A DNA stretch of 63,954 nucleotides. Origin: Peptoniphilus stercorisuis (GTDB taxonomy: Bacteria; Bacillota; Clostridia; Tissierellales; Peptoniphilaceae). Positions 1 to 8,892 of the stretch are shown one piece after another. Under the pieces are notes generated by a model, which ran no database searches, was not told the origin of the DNA, and saw only the letters and a list, made by a program, of their open reading frames with translations. The first letter of the stretch is position 1, and every line of letters starts with the position of its first letter. Position numbers and translations under genes: made by a program. The stretch is taken from positions 1 through 63,954 of the forward strand of contig NZ_JAGGLJ010000011.1 of the NCBI RefSeq assembly GCF_017874395.1, read 5' to 3'.

Positions 1-133
1 AACTTAGTAATTTAGCTATTTTATTTGCCCATTAAAGATTTTAATTGGGGATAAGTATCCTTAAATATCAAATTCCTATTCTGCAACTACCTATTAATTA
101 TATAATAACATATTTTTAAAAAAAGTACAAAAA

Positions 134-151
134 AAGAGGCCTAAGCCTCTT
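134..151 (-). terminator. Rho-independent terminator after cvfB
   Basis: A 7-bp stem (AAGAGGC/GCCTCTT) with a 4-base loop is followed, on the minus strand, by a run of T. It lies 13 bases past the cvfB stop and ends the topB-unknown-cvfB transcription unit. The bases before it (1-133) show no gene or clear signal. Confidence 0.85.
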
Positions 152-163
152 AATTAATTAAAT

Positions 164-988
164 TTATTTTCTTTTTAAAACTATTTTTTCAGGATAAAGT
201 TCTACAAGTCTTGCTTTATATAAAGCACCTTCTGCTTTTTTAAATGCTCCTTTAGAAAGTCCTGTAACTTCAAATATAAGTTCTGGATCTGATTTATCAC
301 CAAGTGGTAATACTCCATCATTATCTTCTACAAGTTCTAGTAAAAACTCTGCATCTCTATGCATTTGTTTGTAGCTTTTTTGTCTTAAAGTAAGAGTGAT
401 TCTTCCATCCATTAATATTCTTTGAATTCTTGTTTCTATTACATCTCCTACTTTGTATATGCCCTTTAATTCTTGTTTTAATACTAATCCATTATATTTA
501 TCTTCAATAGCAACATGAGCTCCTCTATTGTCTATTAAATAAATAGTTCCAAATACAATATCATTTACATTAAATTTATCATTTGTTTTTAATTTCTTTT
601 CAATATTCATAGTTACACAAAGTCTATCTGATTTATCAATATATAACATCATTAAATAGCTTTCTGTAACATTTATTCTACCTACAGTTTCTTTATATGG
701 TAGAAATATATCCTTATCTAATCCAATATTTACAAAATATCCAAATTTAGTTTTAGATACAACTTCAAGTTTTTTAACTTCTCCAACTTTAATAAAAGTT
801 TCTTTTAAAGTTGCAACTCTTTCTCCTCTACCATTGTCATATACAAATACATCTACTATTTCACCTTTTTCAAGTTCTTTATAGCCTTCTTGCTTCGGTA
901 GAAGTATTTCTTCATTTTCTTCTGATACTAAATAAGCACCATGATTTGTAATATTATTAACTTTTAATTTTTGATTTCCTAATTTCAT
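164..988 (-). CDS. cvfB: CvfB/YitL-family S1-domain RNA-binding protein
   Basis: Predicted cytoplasmic RNA-binding protein of 274 residues. The order of parts matches the CvfB/YitL family: an N-terminal S1-like barrel (about 1-60), two further S1-type repeats (about 62-130 and 138-205) and a C-terminal winged-helix region (about 215-274, with the LSKGAFKKAEGALYKARLV segment). In staphylococci CvfB affects virulence gene expression through RNA binding; the role here is unknown. The start overlaps the upstream gene's stop by 4 bases and has a GGGGAG ribosome binding site inside that gene, so the two are translationally coupled. Family assignment is firm, physiological role is not. Confidence 0.85.
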   Translation of the reverse strand: MKLGNQKLKVNNITNHGAYLVSEENEEILLPKQEGYKELEKGEIVDVFVYDNGRGERVATLKETFIKVGEVKKLEVVSKTKFGYFVNIGLDKDIFLPYKETVGRINVTESYLMMLYIDKSDRLCVTMNIEKKLKTNDKFNVNDIVFGTIYLIDNRGAHVAIEDKYNGLVLKQELKGIYKVGDVIETRIQRILMDGRITLTLRQKSYKQMHRDAEFLLELVEDNDGVLPLGDKSDPELIFEVTGLSKGAFKKAEGALYKARLVELYPEKIVLKRK

Positions 989-1590
989 TTTATTAACTCC
1001 CCAATTTTTTTACCATATGAAAAAGTATTACTAACTATTTCATTATAAAGTTTCTCATAATTATCTAATACTTTTAACACTTCTAAACCATAATAAGTAA
1101 ACTCTGGATGAATAGATAAATTTTTAATAATTTCTACTGCAGCAGGAGCATTTTTAAGTTGGTAATATCTAGTTAAAAGTATTCCGAATTTAACAGCTTC
1201 TATTGAATTAGTATCTCTCATTAATAAAATTGAAAGTCCAAGTAGCCTTTGTTCATCAAATATATCTTGGGATAATAAATAGGATTCAAAGCCATGAATT
1301 GACTCTAATGCTCTATTTTTTTCAAAATATTCTGTCATTACTATAATACTTGATGGATCTCTTTTCATAAATAAGTCTATTCCATTATTTAAATCAAAAG
1401 TTTTTTTATTTTTTACAATATCTTTATTTCTTAAATAATCATATTCAAAAGTTCCTGCTTTATATTCTTTATCACTATAAAAGTCTATAAGTGAATTTTC
1501 ATCTAATAATTTTTTAGATTCTAGATCTAATATTCTATCATAAATTGATTTATATTTTCTAATTTTAAATTTTTTAAAAAAATCTATCAT
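985..1590 (-). CDS. Hypothetical protein, coupled to cvfB
   Basis: I do not recognise this 201-residue protein. It has a basic, lysine-rich N-terminus (MIDFFKKFKIRKYKSIYDRI), no signal peptide and no membrane segment; the middle and C-terminal half look mainly helical, perhaps a helical-repeat fold. A clear AGGAGA site precedes the ATG. It sits between topB (8 bases away) and cvfB (4-base overlap), all on the same strand, so the three probably form one transcript. A nucleic-acid-related job is a guess from context only. Confidence 0.6.
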   Translation of the reverse strand: MIDFFKKFKIRKYKSIYDRILDLESKKLLDENSLIDFYSDKEYKAGTFEYDYLRNKDIVKNKKTFDLNNGIDLFMKRDPSSIIVMTEYFEKNRALESIHGFESYLLSQDIFDEQRLLGLSILLMRDTNSIEAVKFGILLTRYYQLKNAPAAVEIIKNLSIHPEFTYYGLEVLKVLDNYEKLYNEIVSNTFSYGKKIGELIK

Positions 1591-1598
1591 TTAATCTC

Positions 1599-3767
1599 CT
1601 AATCAAATTTTAAATTTTTAAGTGCATCTGAAAGTGATGTATTAACTGGCTCATTTTCATTATCTTGTTTATTTAAAAATCTATTAACATCTGATTTTTT
1701 CATTTTATTTTTATTTGCTTTAAATTTCTTATCCATACTTTCCTTAGACTCTCTATATCCACAATTATCGCATATATAAGTTTTCTTGTCACCACTTGAT
1801 ATTAATCTAAGTCTCTTATGGCATTTATTACATCTTACATTAGTAAGAATTGAAATAGTTTCTCTATAATTACAATTATAATCCTCACAAATAAGCATTT
1901 CTCTATCTTTTCTATTTACTTTTAATAGATATTTACCACATTCAGGGCATTTTATATTTGTAATATTTTCATGTCTAAATTTATACTTACTCTTTTTAAT
2001 TTCATCTATATTTTCTCTTGAAAAATCTCTTATTTCAGATAAAAATTCTTTATCCTTTAATTTACCATTTTCAATTTGTCTTAGCTTTAATTCCCAAGAA
2101 GCAGTTAACTCTGGACTTTTTAGTCTTTCTGGAACAAGCTCTAGTAATTGAGTACCTTTACTTGTAATTGAAATTTTATTATTTTTATTTTCAATTAAAT
2201 CAGAACTATATAATTTTTCAATAATATCTCCACGAGTTGCAACAGTTCCTATTCCACCAGTTTCTCTTAGAGTTTCTTTTTTAACCTTACTCATATCACT
2301 ATCATATTTAGTTGGATTTTCCATAGCTAAAAGAAGTGATCCTTCGTTAAATTTTGATGGTGGTTGAGATTTTCTTCTAGTTTTTTTAATATCTTTTATA
2401 GATAGGCTCATTCCAGATTCTAGATTATATATTTTTTGATTTTCTTCTTGCTCTTCTTCATAAGAATCAAGTGCTTTAAATCCAAGAGATAATTCCTTAG
2501 TTCCCTTTGCAATAAATACTTCATTATTTACCTTAGCAACTACTTTTACTTCTTCATATTCATAGGGATCCATTAACATAGATAAAAATCTCTTAGCTAC
2601 TAAATCATAAATTTTATACTCTTTATCTGTTAAATTATCTAAGCTAAGTCTTTCTTCTGTTGGAATAATAGCATGGTGATCAGATACTTTTGAATTATTT
2701 ACAAATCTTTTATTTGCACTTATATTTTTATTCATTAGCTCTCTTGCAAAGGACCTATAACTTCCAGTTGACATTGCCTTTAATCTATCCTTTAAAGTAC
2801 CTACAACATCATCTGTTAAATACCTACTATCTGTTCTAGGATATGTTAAGACCTTATGTCTTTCATATAAATTTTGCATTATATTTAAAGTTTCCTTCGC
2901 AGAAAAATTATATCTTACATTTGCATCTCTTTGTAGATTTGTAAGGTCATATAATTCTTGTGGATATTTTTTCTTTTTCTTAGATTCTACTTCTACAATT
3001 TCAAGTTTTTCATTTTTTATTACATTTATAATATTATCAATTTTACTCTCATCTAAAATAGATTGAACATTATTTTTATTAACCCACTTAAATTCCATAG
3101 TATTTGTCTTTAAGTTTATTCCAAAATATTCCTTTGGTATAAAAGATGCTATTTCTTCATCTCTTTTTTTAATAATATTTAATGTTGGAGTTTGAACACG
3201 TCCACAGGATAATGGTGTGTTGTATTTTAAAGTTAAAGCACGTGATCCATTTATTCCAACTATCCAGTCAGCTTCTGCTCTTGCCATAGCTGATCTATAT
3301 AAATTATAGTATTCTTTTCCATCTTTTAAATTATTAAATCCATCTTTAATAGCTTTATCTGTTACAGAAGATATCCAAAGTCTCTTTGTTTTTTTATGAC
3401 ATCCACTCATTTTAAGTATTAGCCTTGCAACAAGTTCTCCTTCACGACCAGCATCTGTTGCAATTACAATTTCAGAAACATCTTTTCTATTTAAAAGTGA
3501 TTTTACAGTATTAAATTGTGCTCTTGAGTTTTTTATTACACTAAGTTTCATCTCTTCTGGAACTATTGGAAGATCGTCCATATCCCATTTTTGAAATCTT
3601 TTATTATATTCCTCTGGCGTACTTAATGTGACTAAATGGCCTAATGCCCATGTAACTATTTTATCATTTGATTCAAAATAGCCCTTATTTTTTCCATTTA
3701 CTTTTAAAACTCTTGCTATATCTCTTGCAACAGAAGGTTTCTCTGCAAGTATAAGTTGTTTTGACAT
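1599..3767 (-). CDS. topB: DNA topoisomerase III (type IA)
   Basis: Type IA topoisomerase that passes single strands through a transient 5'-phosphotyrosine break, used for decatenation and recombination intermediates. The 722 residues begin with the Toprim domain (LILAEKPSVA at 5-14; acidic TDAGREGE at 104-111), followed by the topoisomerase core with the active-site tyrosine Y309 in LTYPRTDSR. The C-terminus has two zinc-ribbon repeats, CPECGKYL...C and CNKCHKRL...CDNCGY (about 620-690), as in many chromosomal TopB proteins. Start ATG has a GAGGT site. It leads the transcript with the unknown protein and cvfB. It is not near conjugation genes, so this is probably the chromosomal copy rather than an ICE-borne one. 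Confidence 0.95.
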   Translation of the reverse strand: MSKQLILAEKPSVARDIARVLKVNGKNKGYFESNDKIVTWALGHLVTLSTPEEYNKRFQKWDMDDLPIVPEEMKLSVIKNSRAQFNTVKSLLNRKDVSEIVIATDAGREGELVARLILKMSGCHKKTKRLWISSVTDKAIKDGFNNLKDGKEYYNLYRSAMARAEADWIVGINGSRALTLKYNTPLSCGRVQTPTLNIIKKRDEEIASFIPKEYFGINLKTNTMEFKWVNKNNVQSILDESKIDNIINVIKNEKLEIVEVESKKKKKYPQELYDLTNLQRDANVRYNFSAKETLNIMQNLYERHKVLTYPRTDSRYLTDDVVGTLKDRLKAMSTGSYRSFARELMNKNISANKRFVNNSKVSDHHAIIPTEERLSLDNLTDKEYKIYDLVAKRFLSMLMDPYEYEEVKVVAKVNNEVFIAKGTKELSLGFKALDSYEEEQEENQKIYNLESGMSLSIKDIKKTRRKSQPPSKFNEGSLLLAMENPTKYDSDMSKVKKETLRETGGIGTVATRGDIIEKLYSSDLIENKNNKISITSKGTQLLELVPERLKSPELTASWELKLRQIENGKLKDKEFLSEIRDFSRENIDEIKKSKYKFRHENITNIKCPECGKYLLKVNRKDREMLICEDYNCNYRETISILTNVRCNKCHKRLRLISSGDKKTYICDNCGYRESKESMDKKFKANKNKMKKSDVNRFLNKQDNENEPVNTSLSDALKNLKFD

Positions 3768-3958
3768 TTTATAACCTCGCTTTTCCTTCAGTTATTTTAT
3801 CATACTTAGGAGTATTTCTAAAACATTAAAAATAAAAACTATTTATATTTATACTTATATATATGCTTTTACTTAATATAAAGATATTTAATATTACTAG
3901 AAAGTTTTACTTTATTTCATTAAAGATATATGCTATTCTTTTAGAAATGGAGGAATTT

Positions 3959-5482
3959 ATGGAAATAAATATTTTTGCATCATCAGATGTTCATGGATTT
4001 ATTGATAACTATGATTATGTTAAAAATGAAAATTGTTCTAATTCCTTAGCTGCGATTAATACAGCTTTTAAAAACTCAAATTCCAAAAATAAAATTATAG
4101 TTGATAATGGCGATATGATTCAAGGAAATTTTATTGGAAACTTTAACGAAAATATTCCACATCCTGCAATAGATGTAATGAATAAAATAGGATATTCTAT
4201 TTGGAATCTTGGCAATCACGAATTTAATTATGGAGTGTATAATTTAAAAAATGTTATAAAGCAATTTAATAATACAACTTTAATGGCAAATTCCAATGAT
4301 GATTTTTTTAAAAAATATAAAATATTAAATATCAATGGAATAAATATTGCCTTTGTTGGAGTAAATACTCCCCTAATTAATAAATTTGAAAGTAAAGAGG
4401 CCTTAGGAGATTTAATTATAACTGATCCTGTAATAGAACTAGAAAATATTTTAGAAGATATTAAAGATAAATCAGATGTAATTATTGGTCTTTTTCATAT
4501 GGGACTTAAAAATGAAAATAGCTATTTAAATAGTGGTGCTTTATCTATTATTGATAATTTAAGTAATAGTAATCTACTTGATGTAGTAATCTGTGGACAT
4601 ACTCATCAAAAAATAGAAGAATTTTTTTATAAAGATATACTTATTACACAGCCCTTTGTCTATGGTAAAAATCTTTCTAAAATCAAACTTGTATTTGATA
4701 ATAATAAACTTATCTCAAAAAGTTCTTCACTTATAGATATAGAAAGTTTTGAACCTGATGAAAATATTATAGAATATTACAAAACTTATCACGAAAAAAT
4801 AATAGATTTCACACATAAGACTCTAGGATATATTAAAAACGCAGAAGAAAATAGAAATGTAGATTTAGAAGATAGTCCACTAGCTCATTTTATTACAGAT
4901 ATTATGCTGAGTTTTTCTAATGCAGATATATGCTCCTTTCAAATAGATAATACAAAAGCCTATCTTTCTAATGGACCTTTAAAAAGATTTCATATGTCAA
5001 ATTTATATTCCTATTCTGGAGGAGAAGTTTCTACATATAAGATTAAAGGTTTCCATCTTAAAAAATATATGGAGTGGAGTGCTTCTTATTTTGATAAAAT
5101 AGATGAAAAAGTCGTTGTCAATGAAAAAAGATCAAAACTAAAATACAAGACCTTTGATATCTTTGGAAATTTATTATATGAAATAGATTTAGATGAAGAA
5201 ATAGGTAATAGAGTTAAAAATATAAAATACACAAATGGAAAAGAAGTTAAAGATGATGATAGTTTAATAATTGCAATTAATGAATATAGAATGAATTTTC
5301 TAATGTCTGAAAAGGGACCTTTAAGTGGAAATGAGTTTGAAAAACTATCCACTACAAAATACCAAGATGAATTTGGACATAAACATGGCACTATAAGTGG
5401 CGATTTAGCTGAACAGTTTTTTGAAAAATTAGAAGACAAAACTTATATTGCAAATAACAATAAATTTTTTAGAATAATATAA
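3959..5482 (+). CDS. Intracellular 5'-nucleotidase-family metallophosphoesterase
   Basis: Calcineurin-like metallophosphoesterase of the 5'-nucleotidase/2',3'-cyclic phosphodiesterase (UshA/YfkN) family, 507 residues. Metal-ligand motifs appear in order: SSDVHGF near the N-terminus, DNGDMIQGN, GNHEFNYG, GLFHMG and CGHTHQK. A 5'-nucleotidase C-terminal substrate domain follows (about 300-490). The open frame continues 32 codons upstream, but GGAGG at 3949-3953 lies 5 bases before the ATG at 3959, so I take that start. With it there is no signal peptide, unlike most family members, which are exported, so a cytoplasmic enzyme is implied. The exact substrate cannot be read from the sequence. It is convergent with the VanW gene through a shared terminator. 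Confidence 0.85.
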   Translation: MEINIFASSDVHGFIDNYDYVKNENCSNSLAAINTAFKNSNSKNKIIVDNGDMIQGNFIGNFNENIPHPAIDVMNKIGYSIWNLGNHEFNYGVYNLKNVIKQFNNTTLMANSNDDFFKKYKILNINGINIAFVGVNTPLINKFESKEALGDLIITDPVIELENILEDIKDKSDVIIGLFHMGLKNENSYLNSGALSIIDNLSNSNLLDVVICGHTHQKIEEFFYKDILITQPFVYGKNLSKIKLVFDNNKLISKSSSLIDIESFEPDENIIEYYKTYHEKIIDFTHKTLGYIKNAEENRNVDLEDSPLAHFITDIMLSFSNADICSFQIDNTKAYLSNGPLKRFHMSNLYSYSGGEVSTYKIKGFHLKKYMEWSASYFDKIDEKVVVNEKRSKLKYKTFDIFGNLLYEIDLDEEIGNRVKNIKYTNGKEVKDDDSLIIAINEYRMNFLMSEKGPLSGNEFEKLSTTKYQDEFGHKHGTISGDLAEQFFEKLEDKTYIANNNKFFRII

Positions 5483-5507
5483 AAAAGACCATAAAAATGG
5501 TCTTTTT
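5482..5507. terminator. Bidirectional terminator
   Basis: AAAAAAGACCA/TGGTCTTTTTT stem with a 6-base loop between two convergent genes. It has A/T tracts on both sides and so can serve both strands. It overlaps the stop codon of the plus-strand gene and ends next to the VanW stop. Confidence 0.85.
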
Positions 5508-6938
5508 TTAATTCATACTTAATTTTTCTTGTTTTTGTTCCTTAGCTCTTTTTTCTTTGGCAAGTTTTCTTTCTCTAATTTCATCAGGATCTCCCTCACC
5601 AATTACTACTACTCTATCCTTTGCTATATAGTTTGAATTTGATAGCTTTTCACTTTTTACAATTTCACCATTTTCTACAAACTCTCTATAAGTTTCATAA
5701 TAATATCCCTTTGCACCAGATTTTTTTACATCTGTTCTTCCTACTGGAATACTTGTAGAATATTGTTTTATTTCACGAGGATTATTTACAGATACAAGCT
5801 TTGGAACAATATTAATATCATATTTTTTAAGTTCTTTATTTCCAAATATTTTAAATTCTAAATTATCTCCATCTGCATAGGATTTAATATAAACTGGATA
5901 TTTAGAACTATTTTTAAATTTTAAATCTTTATATCCACTTACAACTGCAGCATCAGTTCCAAGAGGCACATAATTTACAGGTCTTGTATGGTTAATTCTT
6001 TCAACAACATCTAAATCAGCTCTTATTATTGCATTGTATAAAGTAGTTGAAACTTGGCAAATTCCTCCACCAATACCACTATCTAGCTCACCATTTATTA
6101 TTACTCCAGCAGATTTAAATCCTCTATCTTCGTTAATATCTCCAACGGTTTCATTAAAAGAAACTTCCATATCTGGTTTTACTAAAATACCATCAAAGAA
6201 ACTTGCTCCTATTGCAATATTTTCTTTTCTATTAGCTATACTTGCAGAATACTTTGTTGAAAATTCTGAAAGTAATGTATCTATTCCATTGAAATCATGT
6301 TTATAGATTTTTGGCTGAATATCTATTACAGGAAGTTCTATTTCTTCTCTTTTTTCTAAGTATCCATTTATTTCTTCCTTAGTTTTTTTAATATCTAAAG
6401 TTCTACCTAGTTTTTCAGATTCAATAATAGGCTCTTTTTCCTTTATAGTTAAATTTGCATCCTTTGGCTTTTTATAAATATTTTCTTCAAGTTTATCTAT
6501 TGCAATATTTACACTTTCTTTATTAAAAGATTCATATAATTCTATATTTTTATGAAATACAGTTGTTCCTACAATTACAAAGAAGTTTTTAAAAGGATTT
6601 TTTGTCCTTCCAACATTATAGGCTCTATCTACTGCATCTTCTATATCCACATTATATCCAAGTTCCTTAAAAGGTATAAAATAGTTTTTGTCATTTAATT
6701 TTAATGTAACTTGAGCATTTTTATTTTCTTCTTCTTTTGCTTCTTCCACTTTTTTTATAGCCTCTTTTTGACTTAATCCAGAAACTTTTATATTTTCTAT
6801 TTTTACTCCATGATGTATGTGAGTTTCACGAACTTCATGGGCATAATAAATAAATGTAAATAATATAAAAAAAGCAATGACTGTTGTAATTACAGTTTTT
6901 TTGTCCTTTGCCTTTAGCAAATCAATATATTTTTCCAT
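5508..6938 (-). CDS. VanW-family protein with peptidoglycan-binding-like domain
   Basis: Membrane-anchored cell-envelope protein of 476 residues. A short cytoplasmic N-terminus is followed by one membrane segment (about 15-33), a PG-binding-4-like domain (about 80-200), the VanW domain (about 225-370, with FNETVGDINEDRGFKSAG and GIGGGICQVSTTLYNA) and a C-terminal G5-like stretch (about 380-447). It ends in a charged Lys/Glu/Gln tail. This architecture matches B. subtilis YoaR and many clostridial proteins thought to act on or bind peptidoglycan; the biochemical function of VanW domains is unknown. The start overlaps the 3' end of nth by 17 bases. It is not linked to vancomycin-resistance genes here. 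Confidence 0.85.
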   Translation of the reverse strand: MEKYIDLLKAKDKKTVITTVIAFFILFTFIYYAHEVRETHIHHGVKIENIKVSGLSQKEAIKKVEEAKEEENKNAQVTLKLNDKNYFIPFKELGYNVDIEDAVDRAYNVGRTKNPFKNFFVIVGTTVFHKNIELYESFNKESVNIAIDKLEENIYKKPKDANLTIKEKEPIIESEKLGRTLDIKKTKEEINGYLEKREEIELPVIDIQPKIYKHDFNGIDTLLSEFSTKYSASIANRKENIAIGASFFDGILVKPDMEVSFNETVGDINEDRGFKSAGVIINGELDSGIGGGICQVSTTLYNAIIRADLDVVERINHTRPVNYVPLGTDAAVVSGYKDLKFKNSSKYPVYIKSYADGDNLEFKIFGNKELKKYDINIVPKLVSVNNPREIKQYSTSIPVGRTDVKKSGAKGYYYETYREFVENGEIVKSEKLSNSNYIAKDRVVVIGEGDPDEIRERKLAKEKRAKEQKQEKLSMN

Positions 6939-7584
6939 TACCTTCCCCTTTTAAGTAATATCTACAATATGAATTTATATTACACTCTTCACATATAGGT
7001 TTTCTTGCCTTACATGTTCTTCTTCCATGAAATATTAATAAATGATGGGCCTTAGTCCACATATTTTTATCAATTTTTCTTTGAAGAGAAGCTTCTGTAT
7101 CTAAAACATTTTTTTCATCAACAAAACCAATTCTATTAGCAAGTCTAAATACATGAGTATCTACAGCTATTGCAGGTACTCCAAAACAAGTTGAAGCAAC
7201 TACATTTGCAGTTTTCTTGCCAACACCTGGAAGAGTCATTAGCTCTTTTATAGTATGAGGAACTTCTCCATTAAATTCTTCAATTATTTTTTTAGATGTT
7301 CCCATAATACTTTTTGCTTTATTTCTATAAAAACCACAAGGTTTTATTATTTTTTCAAGTTCTACTATTCCAAGTTCTAAATAATCATAGGGCGTATTAT
7401 AATCTTTAAACATATCCTTTGTAATAGAGTTTACTCTTACATCAGTACATTGTGCAGACAAAATAGTAGCTACTAATAGTTCAAAGGGACTATTGTGATC
7501 AAGCTCACATTTTGCATTTGGATATCTTTCATTTAAAAGTTCTAATACTTCCTTTGTTTCATCTTTTGTCAATAATTTTCTCAT
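6922..7584 (-). CDS. nth: Endonuclease III (DNA glycosylase/AP lyase)
   Basis: Base-excision repair enzyme that removes oxidised pyrimidines and cleaves the abasic site. The 220 residues show the helix-hairpin-helix LPGVGKKTA (118-126) with catalytic Lys124, the catalytic aspartate D142 in VDTHVFRL, and the four-cysteine [4Fe-4S] ligand set C191, C198, C201 and C207 with the usual C-x6-C-x2-C-x5-C spacing. Length is normal for the family. It lies 6 bases downstream of the DUF503 gene and overlaps the VanW gene. Confidence 0.96.
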   Translation of the reverse strand: MRKLLTKDETKEVLELLNERYPNAKCELDHNSPFELLVATILSAQCTDVRVNSITKDMFKDYNTPYDYLELGIVELEKIIKPCGFYRNKAKSIMGTSKKIIEEFNGEVPHTIKELMTLPGVGKKTANVVASTCFGVPAIAVDTHVFRLANRIGFVDEKNVLDTEASLQRKIDKNMWTKAHHLLIFHGRRTCKARKPICEECNINSYCRYYLKGEGNGKIY

Positions 7585-7590
7585 TTTCTC

Positions 7591-7872
7591 CTACAACATT
7601 TCTATATCATAATCTATAATTTCAACTGCATCAAAAGAGTCAATAAAATTAATTATCTTATTGATCACCTCATCTGCATATACTCTATCTTTAGATACTA
7701 TAGCAATTCCAATAGTTGCAATTTGCCATAGGTCATTATCAGAAACTTCTGCTATGGAAATATTAAATCTATTTTTAAGTCTTTCAATTAGCGATTTTAA
7801 AATCATTCTCTTCTCCTTTAAACTACTAGGAGAATACAATCTAAGTTTAAGTTTACAGCTTCCAATAATCAT
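7591..7872 (-). CDS. ylxP: YlxP-like DUF503 protein
   Basis: Small protein of 93 residues matching the DUF503/YlxP family: it begins MIIG, has the SLKEKRMILKSLIERLKNRFNISIAEV core and the DLWQ motif, and contains an alternating beta-alpha pattern. In B. subtilis ylxP lies in the infB-rbfA region and may assist translation or ribosome assembly; here it precedes nth instead. No Shine-Dalgarno sequence is visible before the ATG. The only upstream signal is an extended -10 element 4 bases before the start (see the promoter entry), which suggests a leaderless transcript. Confidence 0.8.
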   Translation of the reverse strand: MIIGSCKLKLRLYSPSSLKEKRMILKSLIERLKNRFNISIAEVSDNDLWQIATIGIAIVSKDRVYADEVINKIINFIDSFDAVEIIDYDIEML

Positions 7873-7876
7873 AATT

Positions 7877-7885
7877 ATTATATCA
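7877..7885 (-). promoter_or_regulatory. Extended -10 (TGATATAAT) abutting the ylxP start
   Basis: TGATATAAT on the minus strand matches the extended -10 consensus TGnTATAAT. It ends 4 bases before the ATG at 7872, so transcription would begin at or within a few bases of the start codon. No ribosome binding site fits between them. Confidence 0.5.
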
Positions 7886-7930
7886 TAATTTCTATTTAAA
7901 ACATTATGCTAATACAATGTTTTATTAAAA

Positions 7931-8092
7931 TTATGCTTCCTCCTTTTTTAATTTTATATCACTATTATTTTCATTAATTTCAAACTTTTTTATATTCTTA
8001 TTTTCTTTTCTATTTAAAAACAAATTTATTGTTCCTACAAAACTAATTATAAATGAAATACAAATAAATTTTTTACTTTTCCTATTTTTCAT
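7931..8092 (-). CDS. Small single-span membrane peptide (53 aa)
   Basis: A 53-residue open frame too short for usual gene calling. It begins MKNRKSKKFICISFIISF: a basic N-terminus, one hydrophobic segment (about 9-26) and then a charged tail ending KLKKEEA. This is the pattern of a type II or signal-anchor micro-protein. A GGGAG motif stands a few bases before the ATG. It is alone between yaaA and the ylxP-nth-VanW group, on the same strand. I know no homologue. The rest of this 303-base gap holds the yaaA terminator and the ylxP promoter. Confidence 0.45.
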   Translation of the reverse strand: MKNRKSKKFICISFIISFVGTINLFLNRKENKNIKKFEINENNSDIKLKKEEA

Positions 8093-8157
8093 AAATCCAC
8101 TCCCTATATATATATTACAAAATAAAAGTATTTTTTTAAAGTTTAAAGCAATAAAAA

Positions 8158-8177
8158 AGCTACCATTATAGGTAGCT
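8158..8177 (-). terminator. Terminator after yaaA
   Basis: AGCTACC/GGTAGCT stem with a 6-base loop; the minus-strand product continues into TTTTT. The yaaA stop codon (8176-8178) is partly inside the stem. Confidence 0.85.
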
Positions 8178-8892
8178 AATTATTTAAAATATAAACTATT
8201 TTATTTTTTGAAGATAAATCTTCTCTATATATTAAATTTTCTATTTCTATTTTTAAAAGTTCATCTAAATTTTCTATTTTATTTTTTATAAGAGAATTAA
8301 GAAGTATCCCTCTACCTTTTTTTGATGTTGTAGAATGAGTTTTTAATTCATTATTTTTTATCTTATAAAATTCAAAATCTATAAATTCATAATTTTCTCT
8401 ATTTATTAAAGATGAAAATTCATCACTTGCTAGATTAAATATTTTTTCGTTTTTATTTATATTATTATATTCTTCTATCCAGTACTTTTTTAAATTTAAA
8501 TTATCAACTTTTATCTTTGCATTCATATCTAGTCTATAGGGCGATATATATTTAAGTCCATTTATCATTCCATATAAACTAGACAATATTATTAAATAAT
8601 CTTTTATATATTTTTCTTCATCTTCAGTAAAATTCTTATCTAATTGTCTAAAGCTAAGTCCATTATATAAATCTATTGCACGAAAAAATGGTTTTTCATA
8701 AAAATTTTCATAATAATCATAGACATCATCTAATAAATTATCACTTAATTTTAAAGATTTTTTAAGATTTTCTTTACTTAAAAGACTAATCTCTTTTAAA
8801 ATACCCTTTGTTTTTTCACTGATAAATAAATCTTCACTATATACTTTTTTAGAAAAATCCATATCCTTAGCAGGTGAAAAAATAATTTTCAT
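8176..8892 (-). CDS. yaaA: YaaA-family peroxide stress protein
   Basis: UPF0246/YaaA family, 238 residues, starting MKIIFSPAKDMDF, with the family's YISPYRLDMNAK and FFRAIDLYNGLSFRQLD segments. In E. coli YaaA limits iron-driven damage under peroxide stress, and a structural study linked the fold to DNA binding. Cytoplasmic. Its ATG overlaps the stop of the DAHP synthase gene (TAATG), so it is translated as the last gene of that unit. There is no obvious pathway link to aromatic synthesis; the coupling is probably positional. Confidence 0.9.
   Translation of the reverse strand: MKIIFSPAKDMDFSKKVYSEDLFISEKTKGILKEISLLSKENLKKSLKLSDNLLDDVYDYYENFYEKPFFRAIDLYNGLSFRQLDKNFTEDEEKYIKDYLIILSSLYGMINGLKYISPYRLDMNAKIKVDNLNLKKYWIEEYNNINKNEKIFNLASDEFSSLINRENYEFIDFEFYKIKNNELKTHSTTSKKGRGILLNSLIKNKIENLDELLKIEIENLIYREDLSSKNKIVYILNN

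Noticed and set aside
1599-3767. topB as a sign of an integrative conjugative element
   Set aside because: No relaxase, T4SS, integrase or attachment site lies nearby, and the neighbouring genes are ordinary chromosomal ones.
5086-5439. 117-codon minus-strand open frame within the phosphoesterase gene
   Set aside because: It is the antisense of a conserved domain, has serine/phenylalanine-rich low-complexity content and no ribosome binding site.
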